Of a DNA stretch of 64,000 bases, positions 13,107 to 24,200 are shown piece after piece. The stretch covers positions 17,690,036-17,754,035 of the forward strand of contig CM067576.1 of NCBI GenBank assembly GCA_034336665.1, read 5' to 3'. A program made the position numbers and the translations under genes. The stretch comes from Luscinia megarhynchos (lineage: Eukaryota > Chordata > Aves > Passeriformes > Turdidae). Position 1 is the first letter of the stretch. The number at the start of each line of letters is the position of its first letter. Below the pieces are notes generated by a model that saw only the letters and a list, made by a program, of their open reading frames with translations, was not told the origin of the DNA and made no database searches.

Positions 13107-15296
13107 TCCCAGCAGTGACAGCTCTGCTCATCAGCTGTTCACTCAGTTTGCAGTACAGCCAGCTGAAAATTTCTCAACAGAGCGATTTCTCATCCAGTGA
13201 AGTCTATTTAAAAATAAAAATGTTTCTGGGCGGTTTGTCAATGTCAGTGACATTTTACACCAGGAGAATGTCAAAACACGGTGTTTCCTCACCCCACTGG
13301 CTCCTCTCAATGGCACTGACGTGCTTCCTTTCATCCCTTTTTGCTTCCACTGCTGCACACAGCTGAATATTGACTCAAACCTTCTAGCGATTTTACATTT
13401 CCCACTGCCTAATGTCTTTGTTTTTCCTGATTTTGTATAATAGGAAAGCAGGAACAAATCATTTAAACAAGGTTTTCTTTTCTGAACAGTTCCTAAATTT
13501 ACATTTTGTGGGAAACGTCCAAATGTCATCTTTTTATCTTGATTCAATAACAAAAGGACCTGGGGAGTGTCAGAGCTTATCCTCCAGTGGAAATTCCACC
13601 TTCTGAGCAGCTCCCATGGATGCCCAGCCTGACCCAGCTGCAACCCCTGGGTCTGTGGGAAGGTCCAGGGTAGATTTGCAACAGCCCAAGACCACAAGTG
13701 GCAAATCAGCCCCTGTGAACCACCACAGCTGAGATGGAGCCCGTCCTCTGTGCAAGGAAAATGGACCTCAGCAACAGAAATAAGGTCTTAAACCAAATCA
13801 GACACAGCTTGAAATATTTATCACTGCTTTGGAAGAGGGATTGTAGTGGAACAAATCCTCAGAGTTATTTTTCTCCTCAGATGGGAAGAAGAGAAAATCT
13901 GAATGAGGGAGATGACACATGAATGTGAAGAAACTGTGGCCACTGAAGTGATAACTTCATGTGCACTGACATGAGCTGCTGGAACCCACACCAGATCCTC
14001 CAAAGCCAGAGGAAACCCTTGCTGGTGTAAGTCACAGCACAAGTGCCTGTGGAACAGGACACTGCTCAGTGCAGAGCATCAGATCCAGGTGAGTTCAGGC
14101 ACTCTCCTGCTCCAGAGCAGCACTCTTGGTACAGAGCTGCTCCTTTCTTTCTGCAGTGCCCTGTGGCTGCTGGAGTCCATCTGCCCTCTGTGAGCCCTGC
14201 TTCAGATGCTGCAGCTGCTCTCTGTGCTGGTGATGAGCTGGCAGGGCAGGGAGCAGAGGGTGCTGACCATACAGGCTGTGGCACCATGGGGTGGCAGTCA
14301 CTGCAGAAAGACAGAGGAGATGAGCTGGCAGGATGAGGTGTGACCCAAACCAATGGCTCCACACTTCTCTCTGTAGAGGAGCCATCCCATAAATCCAGCA
14401 GCATCCACGGGAATGTTGGCCTCAGAAAAGGCTTCAACCCTGTTCCAGGGAGGTTTCTAAGATCACCCATAAGATGCCTTGACCTCTGCAAAGCACACCA
14501 GGGGTTGCAGCCCTAGAAGGTGAAGAGCCTGGCCTGTGGGACAATCTAAAGGATCAGCTAGTTCCAGCTGGGTCCTGACCAAACAGTTCCAGCCTTTGCT
14601 CCTACCCCACCAGCATTCTGCTGCACCTAAGCTGGCTCCAGCCCTTGGGTCCCATCCAGAGGAGTGTGCCCAGCTGTGACCTGCTCGCCTCCCCACTCCC
14701 CCCCAGCCTGTTCCCTGCTCAGCCAACTCAGCCAGTCCAGTTGTGAAATGACTCCCAGCACAAAGCAGGGCAGTGAGTGCTCCCTCTCAGGGTGCCCACC
14801 CCCGGCCAGAGGTTACAGACTGAAGGTTAGATCATAACTAAAACAGGGTGGGAACTTCCTAGCAGAGGAGGAAGCCTCTCAGGGCAATCTCAGTGCAAAT
14901 AAACAAACAGTCTATTCCAAACGTGACTGATGTGGAGCCCCAAACATGTGAGGCTGCCTCCCCTGAGGCAGAGCCCTGGGGAGCAGAGGCCCCTCTGACA
15001 TGCAGTGATTAGAGTGCAGTAACCAAGTACAAGGAGAGAGCAAAGGGACAGAGCCAGGCTGTGGTTTCACAGCTGCACTGGCCTGGGCAATGAAATCAGC
15101 CCCAGACAGGAAGCAGTTTTCCTCAACAGTAAGCTGCTATTTTTACCCATCTCATTTCTCCAATCAAAGAGATACTGGGAGTCAGTGGACTCTGTTCTGC
15201 TGCCTGTCACGACAGGACCAATGTCTGGAGTGGGGCTGGGCAACGAGCACTGCTGACTTCCCTCTCCATCAGTATCCCTCTGCTGACTGAACAGCC
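13107..15296. other. Non-coding DNA
   Basis: An AT-richer patch lies at 13150-13560. The remainder is GC-rich and unremarkable. No exon or mobile element could be named. ORFs up to 184 codons (minus strand, 13143-13697) have no recognisable domains. Confidence 0.4.
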
Positions 15297-15755
15297 CTGA
15301 TCATCTCAACACCTTCCTGATCATCCCAATTCATCCCTGATCATCCCAACTCCCCCCTGATTATCCAAATTTATCCCTCATCATCTCAACTCCCCCCTGA
15401 TCATCCCAATTCCCCCTGATCATCCCAACTCCCCCTGATCATCTCAACACCCCCTGATCATCTCAACTCACCCATGATTATCCCAATTTATCCCTGATCA
15501 TCTCAACACTCTTCTGATCATCCCAACTCACCTCTAATCATCCCACCCTCCTCATCATCTCAACTCACCCCTGATCATCCCAACTTCCCCGATCATCCTG
15601 ACTCCCCCCAGGTCATCCCAACTCACCCCTGGTCATCTCAACATCCCCCAGTCATCTCAACACCCTCCTGATCATCTCAACTCACCCCTAGTCATCTCAA
15701 CACCCTCCTGATCATCTCAACACTCCCCCCAATCATCCCAACACCCCTGGTGATC
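15297..15755. repeat. 19-21-bp minisatellite with a TGATCA palindrome in most units
   Basis: About 23 degenerate copies of CTGATCATCCCAACTCCCC and variants (TTATCC, CATCTCAACAC). The arrays are less homogeneous than the neighbouring minisatellites. Most units carry the palindrome TGATCA. Confidence 0.92.
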
Positions 15756-17260
15756 AATGTTGTCTCCACAGGTCAGACCACTCAGGCCCGAGTCCCAGGG
15801 GCTGCATCTGCCCCAGGTAAGGGGAACAAGTTGGATTTCCCGTGGATCCAGCAGCCCAGGGCGAGCACAGGGGGCTGCACAGCCTCAGCAGCCCCTGTCC
15901 CTGCTGCTGCAGCTCCCAGCACACAGTGTTGGCCTCCAGGAGGTGGAGGAGAAGCTGCAGGGCATGGACGTGTCCTGAGCTTTCCCATCCCAGCTGCTGT
16001 GTGAGGATCTCATGTTGCTATTTATACTCAGAGGCGATGGTTTCCCTCAGCTCCTGGGGCCCCTGGCCCTGGTCACAGCCCTGGCTCCCACTCAGGGCTG
16101 CAGCTGGGCTGGGCACTGCAGGCAGCTCCATCTGCCACTCGGTGCAAGGTGACTTAGTGCAAGCTCTGTTTACTCCCATCCCTCCTTCTCCCCACCCCAC
16201 AGCAGCGATGTGGGCTGAGGGAGTGGCAGCACTTCCCAAATCCCAGAGCAATAGATCTGGAGTGAAGTCACGAATAACTGCTGCTTCACAGGAACGAGCT
16301 GGAAAATAGGGCTGGGAAGGGGGAACAAGCTGTTTATGCCAGAACTGCTGACATCCAGTAACACCAAAAGCAATGAGGGGGAACATTACCGTCCCCTTCT
16401 CCAGGGTCTGATGTTCGCCCAGTTTCAGGGCTTGTCTGTGGGAAACCTGAGCTCAGCTGGAGGAAAGCAGAGTGAGAGGGGTTTGCAGCTCTGGCAGGAG
16501 GGAGGCAGCTCCCCGTGATCTGTGCCACCCTCCTCCCAGCAGGCACCATCACGGGCATCCTTCAGCTCTGTGCTTGTGTTTGTGCACATGCAGCCACCAG
16601 AACATCCCATCACACCACCCTAACACTGTCACTGCCCTCTCCAGCAGATGTTCCAGAGCAGAAAATGTTCTGGCCTCCAGCTCTCTCCAAAGCTCCAGTC
16701 TCAGCACTGTCTGCCTTGCTCACTGAGGACCCTGCCACGCTGCACAGAGAAATCGGGAAGCTGAAGACTAGACTTAATGAAAACATATAAATTAACATAT
16801 GCCTCCTAGGGGGGTTGTTAGGCTCAGCTCATTAGTGGTTTAAAGCATATCCAATGCTCTAAGTTATTTGTTTGTTTGTATTTTTGCAGCTGTCCTTAGT
16901 TTTCTTAGGTCAAGTGGAGGTGTGAGGTCCAAAATAGCATCGGGATGGCTGAGCTTATGTTTTCAGCCCTGAAAAAACAATGAAGTGCTAATAAAAAAAA
17001 AGCTTGTGAGAAAGATTTCACTCCAAAGCTCTTTGCAAACAACACACACAACAGCATGGAAATGCAGGAGCCTCTGCTCCGTGGGGAGGGGAGCTGCTGC
17101 CAGCTACTTTGGGAGGAGAAGTGGAATCTCAGTGGCCTGGGGAGAAATTTTGGACACGGATACCAGAGTAAGAGAAGTGACTGGATCTTTGCTGTGTGAG
17201 CATTGCAGCTCAGCTGGGTGGTGATGGGGTCAGAGGAGCCTGTCCATCCCAGCCTGCCGG
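15756..17260. other. Non-coding DNA
   Basis: GC-rich sequence at 15760-16780 is followed by an AT-rich patch at 16780-17040. Minus-strand ORFs that extend into this stretch come from the stop-free array to the right. No gene was recognised. Confidence 0.4.
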
Positions 17261-17261
17261 T

Positions 17262-18195
17262 CACCAGCACTGAGACCCAGCCCTGCCTGCACTGAAACCA
17301 GCACTGAGACCCAGTCCTGAAACCCAGCTCTGCCTGCACTGACACCAGCCCTGAAACCCAGCCCTGCCTGCACTGACACCAGCACTGAGACCAGTCCTGA
17401 AACCCAGCCCTGCCTGCACTGAAACCAGCCCTGAAACCCAGTCCTGAAACCCAGCTCTGCCTGCACTGAGACCAGTCCTGAAACCCAGTTCTGCCTCCAC
17501 TGAGACCAGCCCTGAAACCCAGCTCTGCCTGCACTGAGACCAGCCCTGTCTGCACTGAAACCAGCACTGAGACCCAGTCCTGAAACCCAGCCCTGCCTGC
17601 ACTGAGACCAGCCCTGTCTGCACTGAAACCAGCCCTGAAACCCAGTCCTGAAACCCAGCTCTGCCTGCACTGAAACCAGCCCTGCCTGCACTGAAACCAG
17701 CCCTGAAACCCAGCCCTGAAACCCAGCCCTGAAACCCAGCCCTGCCTGCACTGAAACCAGCACTGAAACCAGCCCTGCCTGCACTGACACCAGCCCTGAA
17801 ACCCAGCCCTGAAACCCAGTCCTGCCTGCACTGAAACCAGCCCTGAAACCAGCCCTGAAACCCAGTCCTGAAACCCAGATCTGGCTGCACTGAAACCAGC
17901 AATGAGACCCAGCTCTGCCTGCACTGAAACCAGCACTGAAACCCAGCCCTGAAACCCAGCCCTGAAACCCAGCTCTGCCTGCACTGAAACCAGCCCTGAA
18001 ACCCAGTCCTGCCTGCACTGAAACCAGCACTGCCTGCACTGAAACCAGCCCTGAAACCCAGTCCTGCCTGCACTGAAACCAGCCCTACCTGCACTGAAAC
18101 CAGCCCTGAAACCCAGTCCTGAAACCCAGTCCTGCCTGCACTGAAACCAGCACTGCCTGCACTGAAACCAGCCCTGCCTGCACTGAAACCCAGCA
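17262..18195. repeat. Modular minisatellite mixing 21-bp and 12/13-bp units
   Basis: Two modules are shuffled: a 21-bp module (CCCTGCCTGCACTGAAACCA plus G) and a short 13-bp module (CCCTGAAACCCAG), with 12-bp derivatives that lost one C. All three minus-strand frames lack stops across the array, which explains nested ORFs of 515, 320 and 269 codons rather than a gene. Confidence 0.95.
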
Positions 18196-21100
18196 CTGAC
18201 TGCAGCAGCTCCCACAGCTCCATGGAGCAGCCCCAGGCCCTGCAGTGCCTCTCTGGAGCAGAGGCACTTCAGCCCAGGCTCATTCTCTAGATACAGAGCA
18301 GGGGAATGCATGTTCCCAAAACACAGGGCCTTGGGTTGCTCTTCCTCAGAGGAGCTGCTTTCTCTCCATACCCTGCCCTCAGAAAAAAGAGGTGCTTGAA
18401 GTAGACCCGGCCTGTTTGAAAGTGCTCCTCCCTTTTCCAGCTGAGCACACACTAGAGATCTGGAAGTGCAAAGGAATAAAAAGGCTTAGAAGCCTCAAGA
18501 AATGCTCCAGACGAGCTGTCACCCTTGGCTGGAGTGCACTGAGCCCAGCAGCTCCTGCATTCCCTGTGCAGGCTCTGCAAGAGAGAAGATCTGACTTCTC
18601 CTCCAGCTGGACTTCCACGTTTTCATCCTGGAGTGGACAAATACTGAGCTGTGGTTGAAGATTACAATTTCTGCAGGGAGCAGAGCCAGCTCTCTCCCAC
18701 AGGTCTCATTTGGTGACTCTCCCTGTGTGAGACCTGCTGGATGAGAGGCAGCCCTGAGGGGATGCAGGGCAGCAGCAGCTGGTGTGCTGAGGGCATGGCA
18801 GCACCTTCACCTCTGGATCACACAACATCAGACTGGGGCTTCAGGCAAAGCCTGCAAACCAGCAGAGAAGTTACTGCAGGACCTCTTCACTTGCTTTGGC
18901 TAACTCCACTGGGACATGCCATCATTTTTGAACAGAGAAACTCCACTAAAAATAACTGACACCTCAGCTTGTGATGGCCTCTCCATTCCTGGGTATAAAC
19001 ACTGCTGGGAGGTGATGGAAGAACAAACCATCAAGCAACACTCTGATGGAAACTTTATCCCTGAAAATTGCCCTGAGCACAGCAGGAATTACTGCTCAGT
19101 GTCCTACCTTTGAGAAGAGGTCAGGGAGAGTCTTCCCACAAGATCCCTCTCTTTCTACAGCAGTCATTAACTGCAACCCTTTGCCATCAAGAGAAAACAC
19201 CAAATCTTTAGAGCTCCAGAGATAAAAGCAGAGGCTTTATCACAGTGTCCAGTGATGGGGTGACTTTTCAGTAACACTGGGGCACTTGGACTCTCCCTTC
19301 CATTTAACAGCAGCCTCTTAACAAGCAAAACCTTTCCTTCCCCTGGCACTCCTGTCCCCACTTCCACCTCACAAATTTAATCTTAGAAGTCGCTAAGGGC
19401 TCAGCCCAGGCAAAACTGTGACTCTATGAAAGCCACCAGGATTCCCATTTTTTTGGGTGGAGCCAGAACCCCACCAGCTAGATTTCAGATGGGCTAGAAG
19501 AGGCTCAGTCTCAAGTTGGAGAGATGCTGGGTGGCTGCAGGGGGACCCAAAGGAGACCTCAGGCAAGGGCTGAGCCCCACTCCTGCAGGCAGGACAGGAG
19601 CTGGGGCAGCCTTATCTCACACTGCTCAAACTCAAACCCATTCCAGGAAAGTGTTGTTGTTTTGATCCTTCTTCGAAGGAATGAGCTCAGATGAAACTGA
19701 AGCAGGTGCTAATTAAAACCAGGACTATTCTTCAAACTGGGCTTTTAATTACTGTAAATATATGTCAAGGAAAGTTGCAAAGAAAAATAGTAATTTCTTG
19801 TGCTACCTGCCATTTTCACTTGATTACCATCACACTTTTCTGTAGAGCAAAAACATCAGTCCTTCATAACAAACTCCTCTCTTGGGGGCTAGTGTGAATT
19901 GAGAGCTGTGAGGCCCTGCCATGGGCTCCAAAACTAGCAGCATAATGTCTGTAACAGACATGCTACCTAATTAAATTGTTAGAGAACAGGCTTTTATATC
20001 TTTAACACCTAATTTACTATTGTTTCTTTGAAAGTGTTTGGCTTCCCTGTGGTTTTTTGGGCCTCCCTTCTCAGTTTTACGATGGCTTTTAAGTTTTTCG
20101 TGTGTGTTTCTACTAAATAACCATTTTGGAAGTTTTGTTAGGGTCCCAGCTTGAGTGGGACTGAGGGAAGCAGGAGCCTGTTTTACTGTTGCTCATGCTG
20201 GGTGAGTTACCACTACCGTGCTAATTATGTAATTACCCCATTTTAATAGCTATTGTACACTACTTTATTGCTAACAAATCTGATTTCCTCTTTCTTTGCT
20301 CACTGATCGAACAGTAAAGGCACAGGGACACACACAAACATTATACAGCTCCATAAACCTCCACACCAGAGCTGGCAGGGCTCTAACCATCACCAAGCAT
20401 CTTCCAGGTTTAGCCAGGTCTGCTCCACACTAATGACAATATAATTCTTGCTTACTGGGAAGACACAAAATTAAATTCATTTCTCAAGAACCAAGTGGTC
20501 CACAGCTGTTGCTCAGGGAGTGTATAACGTGCTCACCACAAAAATCAGGGGCTATACCTGAGATGTTTGGACTGTGCTGTACCAGAAATGAGTAATGATT
20601 GTGTTAATCAGCTACTTCCTCCCTTGTAGTTGGGAAAAAAAAAAAAAAAAAATACTTGGCCCCAGAGAGGTGGGGGAGCATATGTTCCAAAATATTCCTG
20701 GATTCTGCACAGTCATTTGGAGTCCATGGCTGACAGGATGAGGTTGGATACTCAGGGATATCAGAATGCAGAGGGGCAGGATGAGAAGGGGAAATGTTAC
20801 CCAGCATCTATCCCATATGAAATTCGATCATAATAGCAAAACCTTTTTTTCCCCTCTCCCTGGCCCACAGCCAGCCCCAGGTCTCATTCCCAGTTTATCC
20901 CAGTCTCCAGGCAGGTAAAACATGCATTGAATTCAGCTGGAATTTCAGCAGTAAAATATTATGCTGCTCCTGTCCACTGGCACCGATGGCCCCAGTGCCC
21001 TCCTCCGCACCAGGAGCATCCCTGCAAACAGCAGCGAGCTCTGAGGCTCCACATTCCTCCTTAAATCCATCCACTGCCAGCACACCCACCCAGGCTGACA

Positions 21101-21285
21101 GCAAGAAGCTTTGCAGGAGGCTGCTGGTGTGCTAAGACCACTGTCTATCATAGTGAGCAGTATTGGCTCGGCTCTCCCTGCGCTCGCTCTCTGTCTGCAC
21201 CCATCTGCTGCCTTTCCTCCCCTGCTCCTCACTGGGTCAAGGACAAAAGATTGGGGATGCTGGGAGGGTATCAGTGAATGCAGAG
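18196..21285. other. Non-coding DNA with an AT-rich, conserved-looking block
   Basis: 18200-19650 is unremarkable. 19690-20330 is AT-rich and complex, with TAATTA-type motifs (see the separate entry). An 18-base A-run lies at about 20635-20652. No coding exon was recognised. Confidence 0.45.
19900..20330. promoter_or_regulatory. Candidate conserved non-coding element
   Basis: High-complexity AT-rich sequence inside a GC-rich, repeat-rich region. It includes two TAATTA cores separated by TG (TAATTATGTAATTA, ~20221-20234) followed by CCCCATTTTAATAG. No tandem or interspersed repeat is apparent. A role as an FGF18 or neighbour-gene enhancer is inference; conservation could not be tested. Confidence 0.3.
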
Positions 21286-21287
21286 AG

Positions 21288-22084
21288 GCACACATATGTG
21301 TGTGTGTGTGCAATGGGTGTGTGGCTGTGTGTGTGTGTATGTATGTATCTATATGTGCACATGTGTGTATAATGGGTGCATGTATGTGTGTGTGTGTATA
21401 TGTCTGTGTGTGTATATGTATATGTATATATCTATGTATATGTGTGTATAATGGGTGTGTGCATGTGTATATATCTATATATGTGTGTGTATAATGGGCG
21501 TGTGTATGTGTATATATATACACAAATGTTTGTGTGTGTATAATGGGTGTGTGTATGTGTGTGTGTGTATATATATGTGTGTGTGTGTTTATGTATATAT
21601 ATGTGTATGTATGTGTGTGCATGTGTGTATATGTGTGTATAATGGGTGTCTGTGTGTGTGTATGTATATATATGTGTATGTGTGTGTATAATGGGTGTGT
21701 GGCTGTGTATATGTGCATGTGTGTGTGTGTATGTATATATATGTGTATGTATATATATGTGTATGTGTGTGTGTATAATGGGTATGTGGCTGTGTATACG
21801 TGTATGTGTGTGTAAATATTTGTGTATGTGTGTGTGTATGTATATATATGTGTATGTGTGTGTGTATGTATATATATGTGTATGTGTGCGTATAATGGGT
21901 ATGTGGCTGTGTATATGTGTGTGTGTATGTATATTTATGTGTATATGTGTGTGTAATGGGTGTGTGTGTGTGTGTGTGTGTATAATGGGTATGTGGCTCT
22001 GTGTGTGTGTATATATATATGTGTGTGTATGTGTGCGTATAATGGGTATGTGGCTGTGTATATGTGTGTGTGTATGTATATTTA

Positions 22085-22117
<33 letters not shown>

Positions 22118-22200
22118 ATTTCTGTGTATGTGTGTGTATAATGGGTGTGTGGCTCTGTGTGTGTTCATGGATGTATAGACATGTATGGATATATTTCTAT
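21288..22200. repeat. Compound (TG/TA)n array with repeated ATAATGGGT anchors
   Basis: About 900 bp of alternating TG and TA dinucleotides is broken about 13 times by (AT)AATGGGT followed by GTGTG or ATGTGGCTGTG. The spacing between anchors varies (about 30-110 bp). A block of about 78 bp around 21887-21960 is repeated almost exactly at 22030-22105. The long ORFs on both strands are low-complexity artefacts. Confidence 0.95.
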
Positions 22201-22254
22201 ATCTGCCTATATCATCTGTATCTATATCTTGCATCCAAAGCAGGGTGGGCAGCA

Positions 22255-22722
22255 GGGGAGGGGGGACTGTGCCCCTGTGCTCCTGTGCTCAGGTGAGACC
22301 CCACCTGCAGAGCTGCCCCAGCACAGGGAGGAGCTGGAGCTGCTGCAGCCAGGCCAGAGGAGGCTCCAGGATGGGCAGAGGATGGAGCAGCTCTGCTGGG
22401 AGAGCTGGGACTGTTCACCTGGACAGGAGCAGCTTTGGGGTGACCTCAGTGTGGCCTTGCAGGGCCTGGAGGAGCTGCATGGAGTGAGATAATTTACACG
22501 GGATGGAGGGACAGGGAATGGCTCCCACTGCCAGAGGGCAGGGCTGGATGGGATTTTGGGCAGGAATTGTTCCCTGGCAGGGTGGGCAGGGCTGGCACAG
22601 GTGCCCAGAGCAGCTGTGGCTGCCCCTGGATCCCTGGCAGTGCCCAAGGCCAGGCTGGACACTGGGGCTGGGAGCAGCCCCTTTCAAACTCAAATCATTT
22701 TGTGATTCTCTGATTCCAGGAC
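22255..22722 (+). mobile_element. CR1-type LINE 3' fragment, internally deleted
   Basis: Contains the typical avian CR1 3' region in sense orientation: GTGAGACCCCACCTGCAGAG, the segment on cartridge-like GGAGCAGCTCTGCTGGG, then CAGCTGTGGCTGCCCCTGGA, GCCCAAGGCCAGGCTGGAC and a terminal TTTTGTGATTCTCTGATTCC. Part of the middle seems to be missing. It begins immediately after the TG/TA array. Confidence 0.85.
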
Positions 22723-23760
22723 TCTGGACTAGTCCAGAAGACCATCATGACAACATTGACTGAGATCCACCTGCAACCTCTCCCTTTCAGAGCCCTTATT
22801 TATCTCCCAGCCAGGTTTTTGGGATGTCCTCCAGAAGGGTCCAAACCTGGTCACTTGGTCACAGGTTGTGCTCCTCAGAGCTGGATGGATCAGGTCTCTG
22901 AGTGGAGATCCTATGCACAAGCTCCATTCCACCAGCTTCTGCCTCCCACCCTGAAGGAGTTAAGCAGAATTTACAGCATTTTTAACTTATATTACTCACT
23001 TGTATTGAATTATTCTTGGATCAGATATTAAATGGAGATTTTCCATGTAATATCTGTCACAGATGGAAAAAACCCCATCATCTATGGATGAGTGTAATCC
23101 ATTCATTGGTTTACGGATACAGCCCCCTCCAGGGATTGTCAGAAATAAACACGATGTCCCTGCTTGCTGGATTTTTGCATTTGGATTGCTGAGCTAGCTG
23201 AAAAAATGTGTGAAATGGCATGAAAGCCGACAGCTCCCTATTGACTCGGCATACGAACAAGCTCCATGTGTTATTTATTCCAGCAAGCCCATGGGCTGCG
23301 GCGTGTGCGTGAAAGGCAAGCCCGCTCTGAAATTCGAGGGGATAACAATCAATAATGCTTTGTTTGGAACGCAGCTTTCCTCTGCAGAGCCCGGAGCCGT
23401 GGCAGGAGCTGGGGAAAGGGAGGGACACACAGACCCTCACTCCAAAGACAGAACTGGAGCCTGTCCCTCCACCCTGCAAACCCCAGGGACAGGCTGCCTG
23501 CTGGCAAGGCACCTCTGGCATCTCAGACATGCTAAACCCATGGATTTTTGTTTGTTTGCTTGTTTTTTATCAAAACAGTCTCTGCCAGAGCAGCTTTCCA
23601 GTCACCTGCAAGGACGAGCTGCAGTGGTTATAAACTATTTGTTCTTTTGGGAATTCCTGGGAGGAACTGGGAATATCAGTGTGCCCAAAGCGAGGGGCCG
23701 GCAAGGTGGGAAAAGCCAAGCCCATTTGCAGCCCTTGCTGTGATTCCTGCACAGGGGGCT
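22723..23760. other. Non-coding DNA, includes a CpG-bearing conserved-looking patch
   Basis: 22970-23370 is low-repeat sequence. Within it, 23180-23370 holds about ten CpG dinucleotides at moderate GC content, unlike the CpG-poor surroundings. It has the appearance of a conserved non-coding element. No open exon was recognised. Confidence 0.4.
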
Positions 23761-24200
23761 GCTGCAGCATCCTCCTGCCAGGCGGGTGCCAGGCGGGTGC
23801 CAGCCCGTCCCCCGGGTCGCCCCGGCTGGGCTCGCCCGCAGCGCTGCCGGTGGCACAGCTCCAGGACAGCGTCACCCTCAGCGCACAGCTACCGCTCGCC
23901 CGGGGATAATTAGTGTTTCCCCCATCTGCTAGATGAGCCTGGGGAGGGGAGGCGAGGGCGCGCTGCCAGGGCGTGCTTAACTCTTCCATCCTCAGGCGTT
24001 CGCTCCCAGCTCTGCTGGAGGCTCAGGAGGGCTGGGAAAGGGGTCTGCACCCTGCCTCCCACCCGAGCCTCGGAGGGCTGTGGGGAGGGGAAGGGGAAGG
24101 CTCTGCCCTGCTCCCGGCTCGGTCCCACCCCCAATCTCTGCGATTCCCTGTGTGCAGCAAAGCTCCGCTGCTGCGCCCAGCACAGGGGAGCAGCTCCGGG
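23761..24200. promoter_or_regulatory. Intergenic CpG cluster / small CpG island
   Basis: By eye there are about 20 CpGs in 23761-24000, with very high GC, continuing more weakly to ~24200. It includes CCCGGGTCGCCCCGGCTGGG and ACCGCTCGCCCGGGG. No ORF here is recognisable. It lies about 13 kb past the FGF18 stop and could be an unannotated promoter or an unmethylated regulatory element. Confidence 0.5.

Noticed and set aside
16905..18452. 515-codon minus-strand ORF that includes unique flanks
   Set aside because: Most of it is the 21/13-bp minisatellite, whose units lack stops in all three minus frames; the flanks have no recognisable domain.
20945..21718. 257-codon His/Thr/Tyr-rich minus-strand ORF
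   Set aside because: Translation of a TG/TA microsatellite.
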